A DNA stretch of 64,000 nt, from NCBI GenBank assembly GCA_024400915.1, contig JAKSLX010000003.1, positions 133,405 through 197,404 on the forward strand, written 5' to 3'. This DNA is from Treponema sp. (lineage in GTDB: Bacteria; Spirochaetota; Spirochaetia; Treponematales; Treponemataceae). The notes under the pieces are model-generated. The model was not told the DNA's origin, made no database searches, and was given only the letters and a program-made list of their open reading frames with translations. Both the position numbers and the translations under genes were made by a program. This document shows, in pieces, positions 17,801 through 25,176 of this stretch. Each line of letters begins with the position of its first letter. Within the stretch, counting starts at the first letter, position 1.

Positions 17801-18337
17801 GTCAATTTCTCCGTCTTCAAAGGAAACTTCTTCTGTTGAAGTGGATTCTGCAACCGTTTCAGTTTCCTGAGCTGGAGCAGGTTCTTCCGGTGCTGCTTCA
17901 GTTTCAAAAGTCATTGGACCATCATCCTGGTTGATTGTATCAATGGCAAAATCTTCCAGGGAAAGTTCATTCTCATTAACGGAAGTTTCTTCAATCACAG
18001 GTTCTTCTGCCGCGAAGTCTTCAGGAACTGCTTCGGTAGTAAAATCATCAGCAGAAATGCTTTCCATGACAGAATCATCAAGGACTTCTTCGTTTATAGA
18101 AGACTCTTCTGCAACAGTTTCTTCCGTTACAGGAGTTTCACTCAGGGAGTCTATGTCAAATTCCGCAAGATCCTGTTCAATTTCCAGGTCTGTGGCTGCA
18201 GACTGCGTGATGAAAGATGCGTCAACTGTAGGTTCTTCAACTTCAGGGGTTTCTTTTTCTGTATCTGCCGATGAAGGTTTCTTTACCCAAACGCCGTATT
18301 TGTCAAGTTCGCTGCTGTTCTCTGAAAAATCGTTCAT
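14837..18337 (-). CDS. Very large acidic, low-complexity protein with a repeated short motif
   Basis: 1166 residues, extremely rich in Glu, Asp, Ser, Thr and Pro, with no signal peptide or membrane segment, so probably cytoplasmic and mostly disordered. A short motif of the form (E/D)(I/V)DL(D/S)AFM recurs near 176, 199, 217 and 237, with variants near 342, 574 and 636. A 19-residue block starting at FMGEEGFTDGG occurs identically at about 579 and 641. Ordered islands are an N-terminal YGVWVKK, a predicted coiled coil (about 838-870), TIALSGDELSNIL (911-923) and a conserved-looking helical C-terminus (about 1118-1166). It starts with AGGGGT upstream of the ATG. No function can be assigned; a scaffold or multivalent binding protein is the natural hypothesis. 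Confidence 0.8.
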   Translation of the reverse strand: MNDFSENSSELDKYGVWVKKPSSADTEKETPEVEEPTVDASFITQSAATDLEIEQDLAEFDIDSLSETPVTEETVAEESSINEEVLDDSVMESISADDFTTEAVPEDFAAEEPVIEETSVNENELSLEDFAIDTINQDDGPMTFETEAAPEEPAPAQETETVAESTSTEEVSFEDGEIDLDAFMSDSPSTPADSTPDGDVDLSAFMDDSAAPAQDGEVDLSAFMGDGGDAPDFGNGDIDLDAFMGGEGFTSDKAEQEEIEDADPLDIDLDFEENDFELENAEATGDISGMEQSSSSLADMSETTEIEDFDALFDEIVDETPQTTAEAAAPAPKAEMPGNTEEIDLSDFGFDDDSDNQNPILDDGKPEPKKQGPVDYEMNVDDDDSSSGNTEIVETPEKNEDDGSDDIEVDISQDNEKSVQKEQETDLSSPDDSFDIDSIFDNIEDESGETVSFSGEKKPESLEENITTPSEEVTDSEPMFPESQEPDFGETFEEPEVTEETVIAEEASVLEESDAFEVPEVIEEPAFEETSVEEPVVDFASEETSDETEIDVPVFEEPVANEITEEPVAEESSIDLEDFMGEEGFTDGGPGVQGYDTIASSDTKEEEPAVETSEEPPVENSEEMSYNQEESEDKDISIDDFMGEEGFTDGGPGVQGYDTVASNDAQEEEPADEEETPEEIVMDNAFEEPVISDIMTEPDLTETEKESETMSDITEEPIIEGEPDYSNISAFADKKPEYDMTGVTLTLDDFANIKEYPDEPKMEAPAAEEPVAEETAVSEPEIQDQVDTYSVFIKTESSSGHAENTGAVAEEKDITTEETVAQEAAVSAEETMDSFDSSAILSQISTELASLRTEIKDLKSEFEEIKKNGIQTETSLYEENDSAAEEVTESVEIPEPAEDTGFFNETDEDDTIALSGDELSNILSTAEFTKTEENVDDGLKMDFENEELQEPVFDESEIDLSETETAEEESEISVPTVDDVLVEPSSSDLMDNTITTAEDGEDDIEEINEDDIPAPTLESLDIPPYEQEEELTEDNIEYLKEENTEDSDEENLETGISEQPVETVFNNWDAASEPEIEEPVIEEPVLEEPVIEEPVIEETAVSEEEIQTSSASDSNEIPASMKEEIKSVLSYMDQLLENLPEDKIAEFAQSEQFETYKKLFTELGLS
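16362..16606 (-). repeat. Direct DNA repeat inside the acidic protein gene
   Basis: Two near-identical stretches of about 58 bases begin at 16362 and 16548, 186 bases apart (62 codons). They encode the identical blocks FMGEEGFTDGG...GYDT with only a few silent differences, pointing to an internal duplication of one motif unit. Confidence 0.8.
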
Positions 18338-18471
18338 TAATGACCCCTAGTAGGTATATAACTGAATATCATTATGGAAAAATACTTCTCCAAAATCATT
18401 ATCGGCAAATTTTGTGAAAATCACCATATCTATTCTATTACAGTTATTAAAATAAAACAATTAAATAACAG

Positions 18472-18483
18472 GGCATATATGCC
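18472..18483. promoter_or_regulatory. Perfect 12-base palindrome upstream of the ftsB-like gene
   Basis: GGCATATATGCC lies 15 bases upstream of the ATG at 18499, in the 161-base gap shared with the divergent acidic-protein gene. Its position fits an operator or a small hairpin near the ribosome binding site; the role is unproven. Confidence 0.3.
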
Positions 18484-18498
18484 GAAAATATAAGCATC

Positions 18499-19002
18499 AT
18501 GGTAAGGTTCAGGTTACTGGTTGCCGTATTTTTCGGTACTTTATTCTATACATTGATATCTGTTGCGGGTGGCCGCGATGGAATTTGGGCTGCTTCTCAG
18601 ATGCAGGAACAGAAGCAGACTCTTAGTGCCCATACTGCTAAAATTGAAAAGACAAACGGGGAACTTTCTCTTGAAAAAATTGCCCTTGAAAAGGATTTGG
18701 ATGTAATTGCATCCTATGCAAAAAAACTCGGCTATGTGTCGGAAGGTGAGAAACTTGTTAAACTCAGCGGTCTTGCTGCACGTGAAGTTCATATTTTTGA
18801 TCCTGGTTCTGTTGAAAGGCACCATGATGTTTCGTATATTCCTGAATGGATCTGCAAATTCGTGTCGTTTCTTGTAATGGCCCTTGTGTATCTTGTTCTT
18901 CTTCTTATTGATGTTCAGAACGGTTATATCCATCTTCCAGGTTTCAAGAAGAAAATCAAGGATATAGGCGGAGTTCAGGTTTATGATATTCAGCAAATCT
19001 GA
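18499..19002 (+). CDS. FtsB/DivIC-like septum formation initiator
   Basis: 167 residues with a single N-terminal transmembrane helix (about 4-22), a periplasmic coiled coil (about 35-75: KIEKTNGELSLEKIALEKDL) and the typical following segment IASYAKKLGYVSEGEKLVKL. This is the layout of FtsB/DivIC, which links FtsL and FtsQ in the divisome. A second hydrophobic segment near 118-138 is unusual for FtsB and gives a longer C-terminus than the family norm. The 3' end overlaps the tsaC start by 20 bases, so the two genes are cotranscribed. Confidence 0.8.
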   Translation: MVRFRLLVAVFFGTLFYTLISVAGGRDGIWAASQMQEQKQTLSAHTAKIEKTNGELSLEKIALEKDLDVIASYAKKLGYVSEGEKLVKLSGLAAREVHIFDPGSVERHHDVSYIPEWICKFVSFLVMALVYLVLLLIDVQNGYIHLPGFKKKIKDIGGVQVYDIQQI

Positions 19003-19576
19003 TGATAATTTAGCTGCCATCGTCAATATCCTGAAAAATGGCGGTGTTGCTATTGTTCCGACTGATACTGTCTATGGTTTCAGTGGGGTTGTAGACCTTA
19101 AAGGCTGTGCTTCATTAAAGACTGATGGGAAAATAAGGAAAATCAAGGGTAGGGATGAAAAGAAGCCTTTGATTCAGCTTATAGCAAAGCCAGACGACAT
19201 CTTTCAATATACTGATATTGAAATTCCTGAAAATATCCTTAAATTTTGGCCCGGTCCTCTTACCGTAATTGTTCCTCTTAAAAAAGATAATCCTCTTGCT
19301 GAAGAAATAGGCACTGTTGCTTTTCGATGCCCAGGAGATTTGTGGTTAAGGAAAATAGTTGAAGGATGTGGAGCTCCCTTGTACAGCACCAGCGTAAACA
19401 GAAGCGGAAGTCCTGTTCTTGAAACTTTTGAAGAAATAAAGGCGGAATTTGAAGGCGAGGCTGATGCAATTGTAAATGACGGTGATAAAAAGGGCTCTTT
19501 GCCTTCCACTTTGATTCTTCTTGAAGAAAAAGGATTCAAGGTACTCAGGCAGGGAAGCATAGTAATTGAAAATTAA
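18983..19576 (+). CDS. tsaC: L-threonylcarbamoyladenylate synthase (Sua5/YrdC/TsaC family)
   Basis: Makes threonylcarbamoyl-AMP from threonine, bicarbonate and ATP for the t6A37 modification of ANN-decoding tRNAs. The 197 residues show the YrdC fold signatures: GGVAIVPTDTVYGFSG (16-31), KIKGRDEKKPLIQLI, WPGPLTVIVPL and FRCPGDLWLR, ending in STLILLEEKGFKVLRQGSI. There is no C-terminal Sua5 domain. The start overlaps the upstream divisome gene, with GGCGGAG as a plausible ribosome binding site. It is convergent with the exported protein gene, whose stop is two bases away. Confidence 0.92.
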   Translation: MIFSKSDDNLAAIVNILKNGGVAIVPTDTVYGFSGVVDLKGCASLKTDGKIRKIKGRDEKKPLIQLIAKPDDIFQYTDIEIPENILKFWPGPLTVIVPLKKDNPLAEEIGTVAFRCPGDLWLRKIVEGCGAPLYSTSVNRSGSPVLETFEEIKAEFEGEADAIVNDGDKKGSLPSTLILLEEKGFKVLRQGSIVIEN

Positions 19577-19577
19577 A

Positions 19578-20432
19578 TTAGTGCTGTTTTGTCCACGATA
19601 CAGCCACTGTTCCTTCCGAAACCCCGGTTGAAGATTTTTTGTCTGATATCAGGGTTTTTTTTATGCCGGAAAGAGTATTGCCGTTCAGCTTCAGTTTCCA
19701 TTCTATTGGATTTGCAGAAGCTGCGATTTTAAGGGCATCCTGTCTAGGTAGTTCCGGGTAGAATGATGCATTGGATTTTCCGCTCTGTTTGATGGTAACA
19801 TCTGAACCTTCAACAGAAACTGCTATGTTCATGCTGGCACCGTTCTTAAAGATAATGAAACCTCGTCCGCCTCTGAGTATGAGAATTTTTTCTATGAGTT
19901 CTTCCCCAATCCAGGTGCCGGCAAGAAGGTCCATTACCGGATTTCTTTTTTTCCCAGGAGAGTGAATTTCAGGTTTGATTTCATCTTCCGCCATTTCTGC
20001 AGATTCCTCTTCCGGAATGACAATGTTGCCGGAAAGGTTCAGCATGAAATTTTCAAGAGAAGCTTTTGCGTCCATAAGGATTTTGTAGTAGGAGTCGTAT
20101 TCTTTTGTAGAACTGAAGGCGGAATCGTTTTTGAAAGCGTTGAGTGTGCATGTCCAGTTTCCGGTACTCTGTTCCTGAATTTCTGCATAGAAGGAAATGT
20201 TTCCCGGTTTGTTTTCGCTGGTGTAGTTTTCGTTTCTTCTGTCAACGACCGTATAGCCGTCCATGGACTGAAGCTGAGTGTAAAGAATGTCCGTGCTCAT
20301 TTTTATCATGCTCGCATCTGCAGAACTTGATACGGTTGCATAGAACTGTACCGTTTCTGCATGAATGCATGCTATTGTCATGAGAACATAAATTGCGGAT
20401 GCAATAAATCTTCTTGCCAAACGATTCCTCAC
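19578..20432 (-). CDS. Exported protein of unknown function
   Basis: 284 residues starting with a GTG; the N-terminus is a signal peptide with likely cleavage after IHA (about residue 25). An N-terminal half that resembles a periplasmic penicillin-binding-protein-activator or CsgG-like pattern (DILYTQLQSMDGYTVVDRR) is followed by an acidic linker and a C-terminal beta-rich part ending in a tryptophan (WTKQH). I cannot assign a family with confidence. It follows smpB by nine bases on the same strand, and the gap contains a small GGCT/AGCC hairpin near the GTG. Confidence 0.65.
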   Translation of the reverse strand: MRNRLARRFIASAIYVLMTIACIHAETVQFYATVSSSADASMIKMSTDILYTQLQSMDGYTVVDRRNENYTSENKPGNISFYAEIQEQSTGNWTCTLNAFKNDSAFSSTKEYDSYYKILMDAKASLENFMLNLSGNIVIPEEESAEMAEDEIKPEIHSPGKKRNPVMDLLAGTWIGEELIEKILILRGGRGFIIFKNGASMNIAVSVEGSDVTIKQSGKSNASFYPELPRQDALKIAASANPIEWKLKLNGNTLSGIKKTLISDKKSSTGVSEGTVAVSWTKQH

Positions 20433-20441
20433 AAAGGCTTT

Positions 20442-20906
20442 TTAGCCGTCCTGCCTGTTTCTGAATTCCCTGGCGATTTCACGCTTAACATCCCTGTCCT
20501 TGATGTCTGCTCGCTTGTCGAATTCTTTTTTACCCTTACAGAGTCCAAGCTTTACTTTTACAAGTCCGTGCTTAAGGTAAAAATCAAGGGGAACAAGGGT
20601 AAAGCCTTTCTCATCGACCTTTCTCTGGAGCTTCTTTATTTCTTCCCTGTGAAGCAGAAGCTTCTTTTTTCTGTCGGGATCATGGTTGAAGACTGATGAA
20701 TATGCATATTCAGAAATGTGAAGATTCTGTACCCATACTTCTCCGTTTTCTATCAATGCAAAACTGTCTACAAAGGAAATGTTGCCTGCCTTTACGGATT
20801 TGACTTCTGTTCCTTCAAGGACGATTCCGCATTCGTAGGTGTCGGTCACAGTGTAGTTGAATCGAGCTTTTCTGTTTGTTGCAATAATTTTTACAGCTTC
20901 TTCCAT
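20442..20906 (-). CDS. smpB: SsrA-binding protein SmpB
   Basis: Binds tmRNA and delivers it to stalled ribosomes for trans-translation. About 154 residues from the ATG at 20906, which gives the usual start MEEAVKIIATNRKARFNY; an ATG 30 bases upstream would add ten residues not typical of the family and has no better ribosome binding site. Family signatures include GIVLEGTEVKSV and KKLLLHREEI, with a basic C-terminal tail. The tmRNA gene itself is not in this window. It lies upstream of an unknown exported protein on the same strand. Confidence 0.93.
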   Translation of the reverse strand: MEEAVKIIATNRKARFNYTVTDTYECGIVLEGTEVKSVKAGNISFVDSFALIENGEVWVQNLHISEYAYSSVFNHDPDRKKKLLLHREEIKKLQRKVDEKGFTLVPLDFYLKHGLVKVKLGLCKGKKEFDKRADIKDRDVKREIAREFRNRQDG

Positions 20907-21008
20907 AACTTTAAAAATATAGCGTAATTCTTGCATTTAGGCAAATATGAATGCACTACGGTTTTTCATAGTTGCTTTTATAATAGAAAAAAAAGTGCAG
21001 CCGTAAAA

Positions 21009-22199
21009 TTACAGCAATTCAATTAAAAATTTATTAAGGAATAATAATCCGTTTTTGTTCAAGGCGTAAGTTGTTGAACCGTCGGTCTCTTTTTTTTGTT
21101 CTGTAAGGTTTTCTGTGCTGAATCTGTTCCAGCTCCCGTTTTTTTCACCAAGTCGTTCAGAAAGGTCTCCGTACCAGGGATCGATTTCAGAAAAGAGTTT
21201 TTTGTACCTGGCGGAATTGACTCCCATTGTTGTCCTAAAGCCCATCATCAGGAATTCAAATTCCCTTGTGTCTGAATCTATTTCCTCAATTTCCCTCGGT
21301 ATTGCAGATTCAAGAAGGTTTCCCGTGTTGGTCCAGAACTGAATGTATTTTTCAATGTCCTGCGTGTTGGTCCAGCGTAAGCTTTTTGTTCCGTAAACTG
21401 TTCCTGTGGCTCCGGCTCCAATTCCTGAATAATCCTGCTGCATCCAGTAGGTCATGTTGTGACGGCTTTCCTTTCCGGGTTTTGAAAAATTTGAAACTTC
21501 ATACTGGATATATCCTTTGGCTTCCAGAAGTTCCCTGCCTTTCATCCACTGTTCATCAGCTTTGTCTGGATCGTGTTCAATAATGCTTTTTTCAATTTTT
21601 TTGTAAAGGGGAGTTCCCTCTTCAACAGTGAGGGTATACATTGATATGTGATCGGGATTGAAAGAAATTATTTCATTAAGTGATGTAATAAACTCGTTGA
21701 GATTTTGTCCAGGTAAGCCTGCTATGCAGTCCAAATTCAACTGTCCATCCCAATTGGATTTTATGAGTTCAAGACTTTCCCTTGCTTTTGTGGAAGTACA
21801 GTGTCTGTTTACGGCTTTCAGCGCCTTGTCATTGAAACTTTGAATTCCCAGGGATAATCTTGTAACGCCTGCTTTTTTTGCCGCAACAAGTTTTTCTTCC
21901 GTTACGGATTCAGGATTCATTTCCATGGTGATTTCTTCTGTTTTTTCAGTTATGTGTGGTGAAAGTTGATTGAAAAGATGTTCCGTCTGTTGTGCAGAAA
22001 GAAGGCCTGGTGTTCCGCCACCGAGATAGATGGTTTTCCAATGGGTTATACCGAATCTTTCAGCATGGAATTCTGCTTCGTTTATCAATGCCTCAACATA
22101 GGCATCGGAAATTTTCCCTGACTGCGGTTTCGAAAAAAAATCGCAGTAATCACATTTCTTAAGACAGAAGGGAATGTGAATGTACAGGGATGCAGTCAT
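21009..22199 (-). CDS. hemW: HemW-like radical SAM protein
   Basis: 396 residues. The N-terminal IHIPFCLKKCDYCDF contains the CX3CX2C iron-sulfur motif (Cys12, Cys16, Cys19) that binds SAM, followed by YLGGGTPGLL and the HemW C-terminal domain. HemW is a heme chaperone that was often annotated as oxygen-independent coproporphyrinogen III oxidase; the presence of HemW alone does not prove heme synthesis. It follows lepB by three bases, so the two are likely cotranscribed. Confidence 0.9.
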   Translation of the reverse strand: MTASLYIHIPFCLKKCDYCDFFSKPQSGKISDAYVEALINEAEFHAERFGITHWKTIYLGGGTPGLLSAQQTEHLFNQLSPHITEKTEEITMEMNPESVTEEKLVAAKKAGVTRLSLGIQSFNDKALKAVNRHCTSTKARESLELIKSNWDGQLNLDCIAGLPGQNLNEFITSLNEIISFNPDHISMYTLTVEEGTPLYKKIEKSIIEHDPDKADEQWMKGRELLEAKGYIQYEVSNFSKPGKESRHNMTYWMQQDYSGIGAGATGTVYGTKSLRWTNTQDIEKYIQFWTNTGNLLESAIPREIEEIDSDTREFEFLMMGFRTTMGVNSARYKKLFSEIDPWYGDLSERLGEKNGSWNRFSTENLTEQKKETDGSTTYALNKNGLLFLNKFLIELL

Positions 22200-22202
22200 G
22201 CT

Positions 22203-22898
22203 TTAGAACAGCTTCATTTTGTTGAAAGGGAATACCTGCCAGATAAGGCGGCCTTCAATCCTGTTGGATTTAATTCCTCCATAAACGCGGGAATCAATTC
22301 CTTCTATACGGTTGTCTGCAAGGACAAAATATTCGTCATTTCCAAGTGTTGTTTCAGCCAGTGTTCCGGCACATCCCATTCCGTCCCATTCAACAGGAAC
22401 AGAATAGATCCTGATGTTGTAAGGCTTTGATGCAAGTTCAAATTCCGTAAGGTAAAAACTTTCTCCTGCAGGCTTTACATAAAGAACATAATCTTTCATG
22501 TAATAGCTGTCTCCTGGAAGGGCAACCACGCGGCGGATGGAATGCTTTCCTGTCATGCGCGTATTGTTTCCAAAAGGCTTGTATTTCTGAAGGGCAAAGA
22601 AATTTACAATGAGGTTTACTGCTTCTTTATAGAAAGGAAGTGTTTCTTCGTCCATTGGCGAAAGGTAAACCACCTGACCTCGTGAAGGATTTTTCAGCAT
22701 TGGACATACAAGGGAAACTCCGTCTTTTGAAATGTCAGTTTCCATTGATGAAGAATTCGTATACACAGCAAAGAGAATGAAATTCAAAAACAGTGTAAGG
22801 GAAAGTATAACTGAAACTACAAGGATTACTCCGTGCTGAATAACCTTCTGTTTCTTCTTTTTATATTCAAATGAGTAGTCGGCGACATTTTGTTTCAT
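22203..22898 (-). CDS. lepB: Signal peptidase I (S26), with Arg at the catalytic Lys position
   Basis: 231 residues from the ATG at 22898; a TTG 39 bases further upstream is possible but has no ribosome binding site. One transmembrane helix (about 22-45) is followed by the Ser motif NSSSMET (Ser51), and box E is present as DNRIEGIDSRVYGG. The box D segment, normally KRVxxxPGD with the general-base lysine first, reads IRRVVALPGD (121-130), that is Arg122 where lysine is expected. The codon is CGC, not one base away from a lysine codon. Either a nearby lysine (Lys118) serves, or the enzyme is altered or inactive. Confidence 0.85.
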   Translation of the reverse strand: MKQNVADYSFEYKKKKQKVIQHGVILVVSVILSLTLFLNFILFAVYTNSSSMETDISKDGVSLVCPMLKNPSRGQVVYLSPMDEETLPFYKEAVNLIVNFFALQKYKPFGNNTRMTGKHSIRRVVALPGDSYYMKDYVLYVKPAGESFYLTEFELASKPYNIRIYSVPVEWDGMGCAGTLAETTLGNDEYFVLADNRIEGIDSRVYGGIKSNRIEGRLIWQVFPFNKMKLF

Positions 22899-22971
22899 GA
22901 TTGAAAAAATATCAGAATAAATGGAAATTGTAAACAATGGCAGGATTGCAAAGGCTTTTATCCTTTCGCCC

Positions 22972-23000
22972 TTGACATGTTTTCTGAAAAAATAGATAAT
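22972..23000 (+). promoter_or_regulatory. Sigma-70 promoter of the ribosomal-type microprotein gene
   Basis: TTGACA (22972-22977) and GATAAT (22995-23000) are separated by 17 bases, and an AAGGAG (23017-23022) lies ahead of the ATG at 23031. This is one of the best promoter matches in the window. Confidence 0.65.
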
Positions 23001-23030
23001 ATAGGAACTTAAATTTAAGGAGTTCTACTC

Positions 23031-23120
23031 ATGCCTTGTGGTAAGAAAAGAAAGCGCGCAAAGATTGCGACACATAAGCGTAAGAAGAAGCTTAGAAAAA
23101 ATCGCCATAAGAGCAAGTAA
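23031..23120 (+). CDS. AURKAIP1/COX24-like ribosomal-type microprotein
   Basis: 29 residues, more than half Lys or Arg, starting MPCGKKRKR and ending KNRHKSK. It matches the AURKAIP1/COX24-domain microproteins seen in Bacteroidetes and spirochaetes, related to mitochondrial mS38 and thought to be part of the small ribosomal subunit. It has a strong AAGGAG eight bases upstream, its own promoter, and a terminator about 65 bases downstream, so it is a stand-alone expressed gene. Genes this short are easily missed by annotation pipelines. The ribosomal role is inferred from the family. Confidence 0.85.
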   Translation: MPCGKKRKRAKIATHKRKKKLRKNRHKSK

Positions 23121-23183
23121 GTGATCATATATTTCTGAAAGGAAATGTGTGGGTCGCTTAAGTGCGAAGGGCCTTTTTGGATG

Positions 23184-23220
23184 AAGACCGCGGTTATATT
23201 TCTGACTGCGGTCTTTTTTT
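23184..23220 (+). terminator. Rho-independent terminator
   Basis: AAGACCGC (23184-23191) pairs with GCGGTCTT (23208-23215), followed directly by a run of T. It ends the microprotein transcript just ahead of dxs. Confidence 0.85.
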
Positions 23221-23262
23221 TCACTATTTTTTTTGCCGGCAGAAGGGAGCGGGAGTCCAGGT

Positions 23263-25176
23263 TTGATTTTACATAACATACATTCACCACAAGATCTTAA
23301 GTCACTTCCAAAAAAATCCCTTTCGCCTCTTGCTTCTGAAATCCGTTCCAAAATAATTGAAGTTGTAGGTAACAACGGTGGGCATCTTGCAAGCAACCTT
23401 GGTGTAGTTGAACTTACCATCGCGCTGCACAGGGTTTTCAATAGTCCTCAGGATTCCATTGTGTGGGATGTAAGCCATCAGTGCTATCCTCACAAGCTTC
23501 TTACTGGAAGAACCGAAGAATTTTCTACGGTACGCCTTAAGGACGGAATTTCCGGTTTTACAAAAATCCGTGAAAGTGACCACGATTATTTTGATGCGGG
23601 TCATGCATCTTCTTCCATATCATCAGCCCTGGGGTTACTTACTGCCTGGAAAATTCAGGGAAGGAAGGATAAGGTGGTTGCCGTTATCGGTGACGGCGCC
23701 TTGACTGGTGGAATGGCTTTTGAAGGGTTGAGTCATGCTGGCCAGCTGGCAGAAAACCTCATTGTTGTCGTTAATGACAACCAGATGTCCATAGATCAGA
23801 ATGTTGGCAGTTTTTCCCGTTATCTTTCAAGGCTTACTTTTACAAGCACTTATCAGGGATTCCGCCACAGGGTTGACCATCTTGTTGACCGCATCCCTTA
23901 CTTCAGCAGGCATCTTGGCAAGCTTATCTTCAGGTTCAAGCGCGGCATTAAGGGGCTCTTCCTTACAAACAATCTTTTTGTTGACCTTGGCTTTGAATAT
24001 GTTGGTCCTCTTGACGGCCACGACATGGATGCAATGATCCGTGTTTTTGAAAAGGCAAAAAAAATTCCGCGGCCTGTTGTAATTCATGTTGTTACAAAAA
24101 AAGGCAAGGGTTATTCGCCTGCAGAAAACAATCCTTCTGCATTTCATGGAGTTGGACCCTTCAATACCAGTGACGGTAAGGTTGAAAAATTTGATAGCCT
24201 CAGCTTTACGGAATGTTTTTCAAATAAAATTCTTGAGCTTGGTGAAAAAAATAAAAGGGTAGCGGCAGTTACTGCAGCCATGTCAAAGGGAACTGGACTT
24301 GATGCCTTTTCAAGAAAATTTCCTGAAAGATTTTTTGATGTTGGAATTGCGGAAGAACATGCGGTTACTTTTGTAGGTGGCTTGAGTGCCGGCGGTCTTG
24401 TTCCTGTAGTTGCAATCTATTCAACTTTCATCCAGCGTTCCGTTGATCAGATAATAGAAGACGTGGCATTGCAGGGCAGACATTGCGTCATTGTCCTTGA
24501 CCGTGCCGGGGCAGTACCTAATGACGGTGAAACCCATCAGGGAATTTTTGACATATCTCTTCTTCGTCCTGTTCCTGGACTGCAGCTTCTTTCTCCTGCA
24601 ACAAAAAGGGACATGGAAATTTGTCTTGACTATGCCGTTGAAAAATCCACGGGTCCGGTGGTCATCAGATGGCCTAAGGCTTCCTGTCCTACTGAGTTTG
24701 AAAGTTTTTCACGATCCATTGTTGACGGTAAAGGAATTTTTGTTTCCTGCGACGAATATGCCCCGTCAATTGCCGTTCAGTACTCTGAAAAGGAAAGAAA
24801 AGGCATGAAGAAAATTCTTTTTGTCTGTACCGGAAGTATTTTTTCAGAGACCCTTACTGCAGCCCGTTCTGTTCTTCTTGACGGAAATGTGGCTGATGTT
24901 TATTCCCTCAGGTTCATTAAGCCTTTTGATGAAATCCATTTCCTTGAACTTGCTTCAAATTATGATGCCCTTGTACTTATTGAAGACGGCGTAAAAATGG
25001 GAGGCTTTGCAGAATATCTTGAAGGTGTTGCAAGCAGGAAAAATATTGGACTTAAAACTAGGGTGCTTGCTTTCCCGGATTATTTTGTAGCCAACGGAAA
25101 CAGGGAACAGATTCTTGAAGCTGCAGGTCTTTCTCCTGAATGCATCGTGAAAGCCGCAAAGGAATGTTTGAAATGA
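23263..25176 (+). CDS. dxs: 1-deoxy-D-xylulose-5-phosphate synthase
   Basis: Thiamine-diphosphate enzyme that condenses pyruvate and glyceraldehyde-3-phosphate, the entry to the MEP isoprenoid pathway. 637 residues. The start is taken as TTG at 23263, giving the typical MILHNIHSPQDLKSL, with GGGAG seven bases upstream; a TTG at 23233 would add ten atypical residues. Signatures include SHQCYPHKLLTGR, the ThDP-binding GDGALTGGMAFEGL, DNQMSIDQNVG, and the transketolase-like C-terminal half with AEEHAVTF. It is the first gene of a seven-gene operon; folP overlaps its stop codon. Confidence 0.94.
   Translation: MILHNIHSPQDLKSLPKKSLSPLASEIRSKIIEVVGNNGGHLASNLGVVELTIALHRVFNSPQDSIVWDVSHQCYPHKLLTGRTEEFSTVRLKDGISGFTKIRESDHDYFDAGHASSSISSALGLLTAWKIQGRKDKVVAVIGDGALTGGMAFEGLSHAGQLAENLIVVVNDNQMSIDQNVGSFSRYLSRLTFTSTYQGFRHRVDHLVDRIPYFSRHLGKLIFRFKRGIKGLFLTNNLFVDLGFEYVGPLDGHDMDAMIRVFEKAKKIPRPVVIHVVTKKGKGYSPAENNPSAFHGVGPFNTSDGKVEKFDSLSFTECFSNKILELGEKNKRVAAVTAAMSKGTGLDAFSRKFPERFFDVGIAEEHAVTFVGGLSAGGLVPVVAIYSTFIQRSVDQIIEDVALQGRHCVIVLDRAGAVPNDGETHQGIFDISLLRPVPGLQLLSPATKRDMEICLDYAVEKSTGPVVIRWPKASCPTEFESFSRSIVDGKGIFVSCDEYAPSIAVQYSEKERKGMKKILFVCTGSIFSETLTAARSVLLDGNVADVYSLRFIKPFDEIHFLELASNYDALVLIEDGVKMGGFAEYLEGVASRKNIGLKTRVLAFPDYFVANGNREQILEAAGLSPECIVKAAKECLK

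Noticed and set aside
14910..18350. Several long serine-rich open frames on the plus strand (for example 14910-15494, 16773-17081, 17271-17870, 17931-18350)
   Set aside because: They are antisense shadows of the acidic protein: Glu and Asp codons read as Ser-rich frames on the opposite strand. They lack ribosome binding sites and gene-like composition.
23233..23262. Ten extra N-terminal residues of dxs from a TTG at 23233
   Set aside because: The TTG at 23263 has a better-spaced GGGAG and gives the normal Dxs N-terminus; the upstream codons lie just after the terminator T-run.
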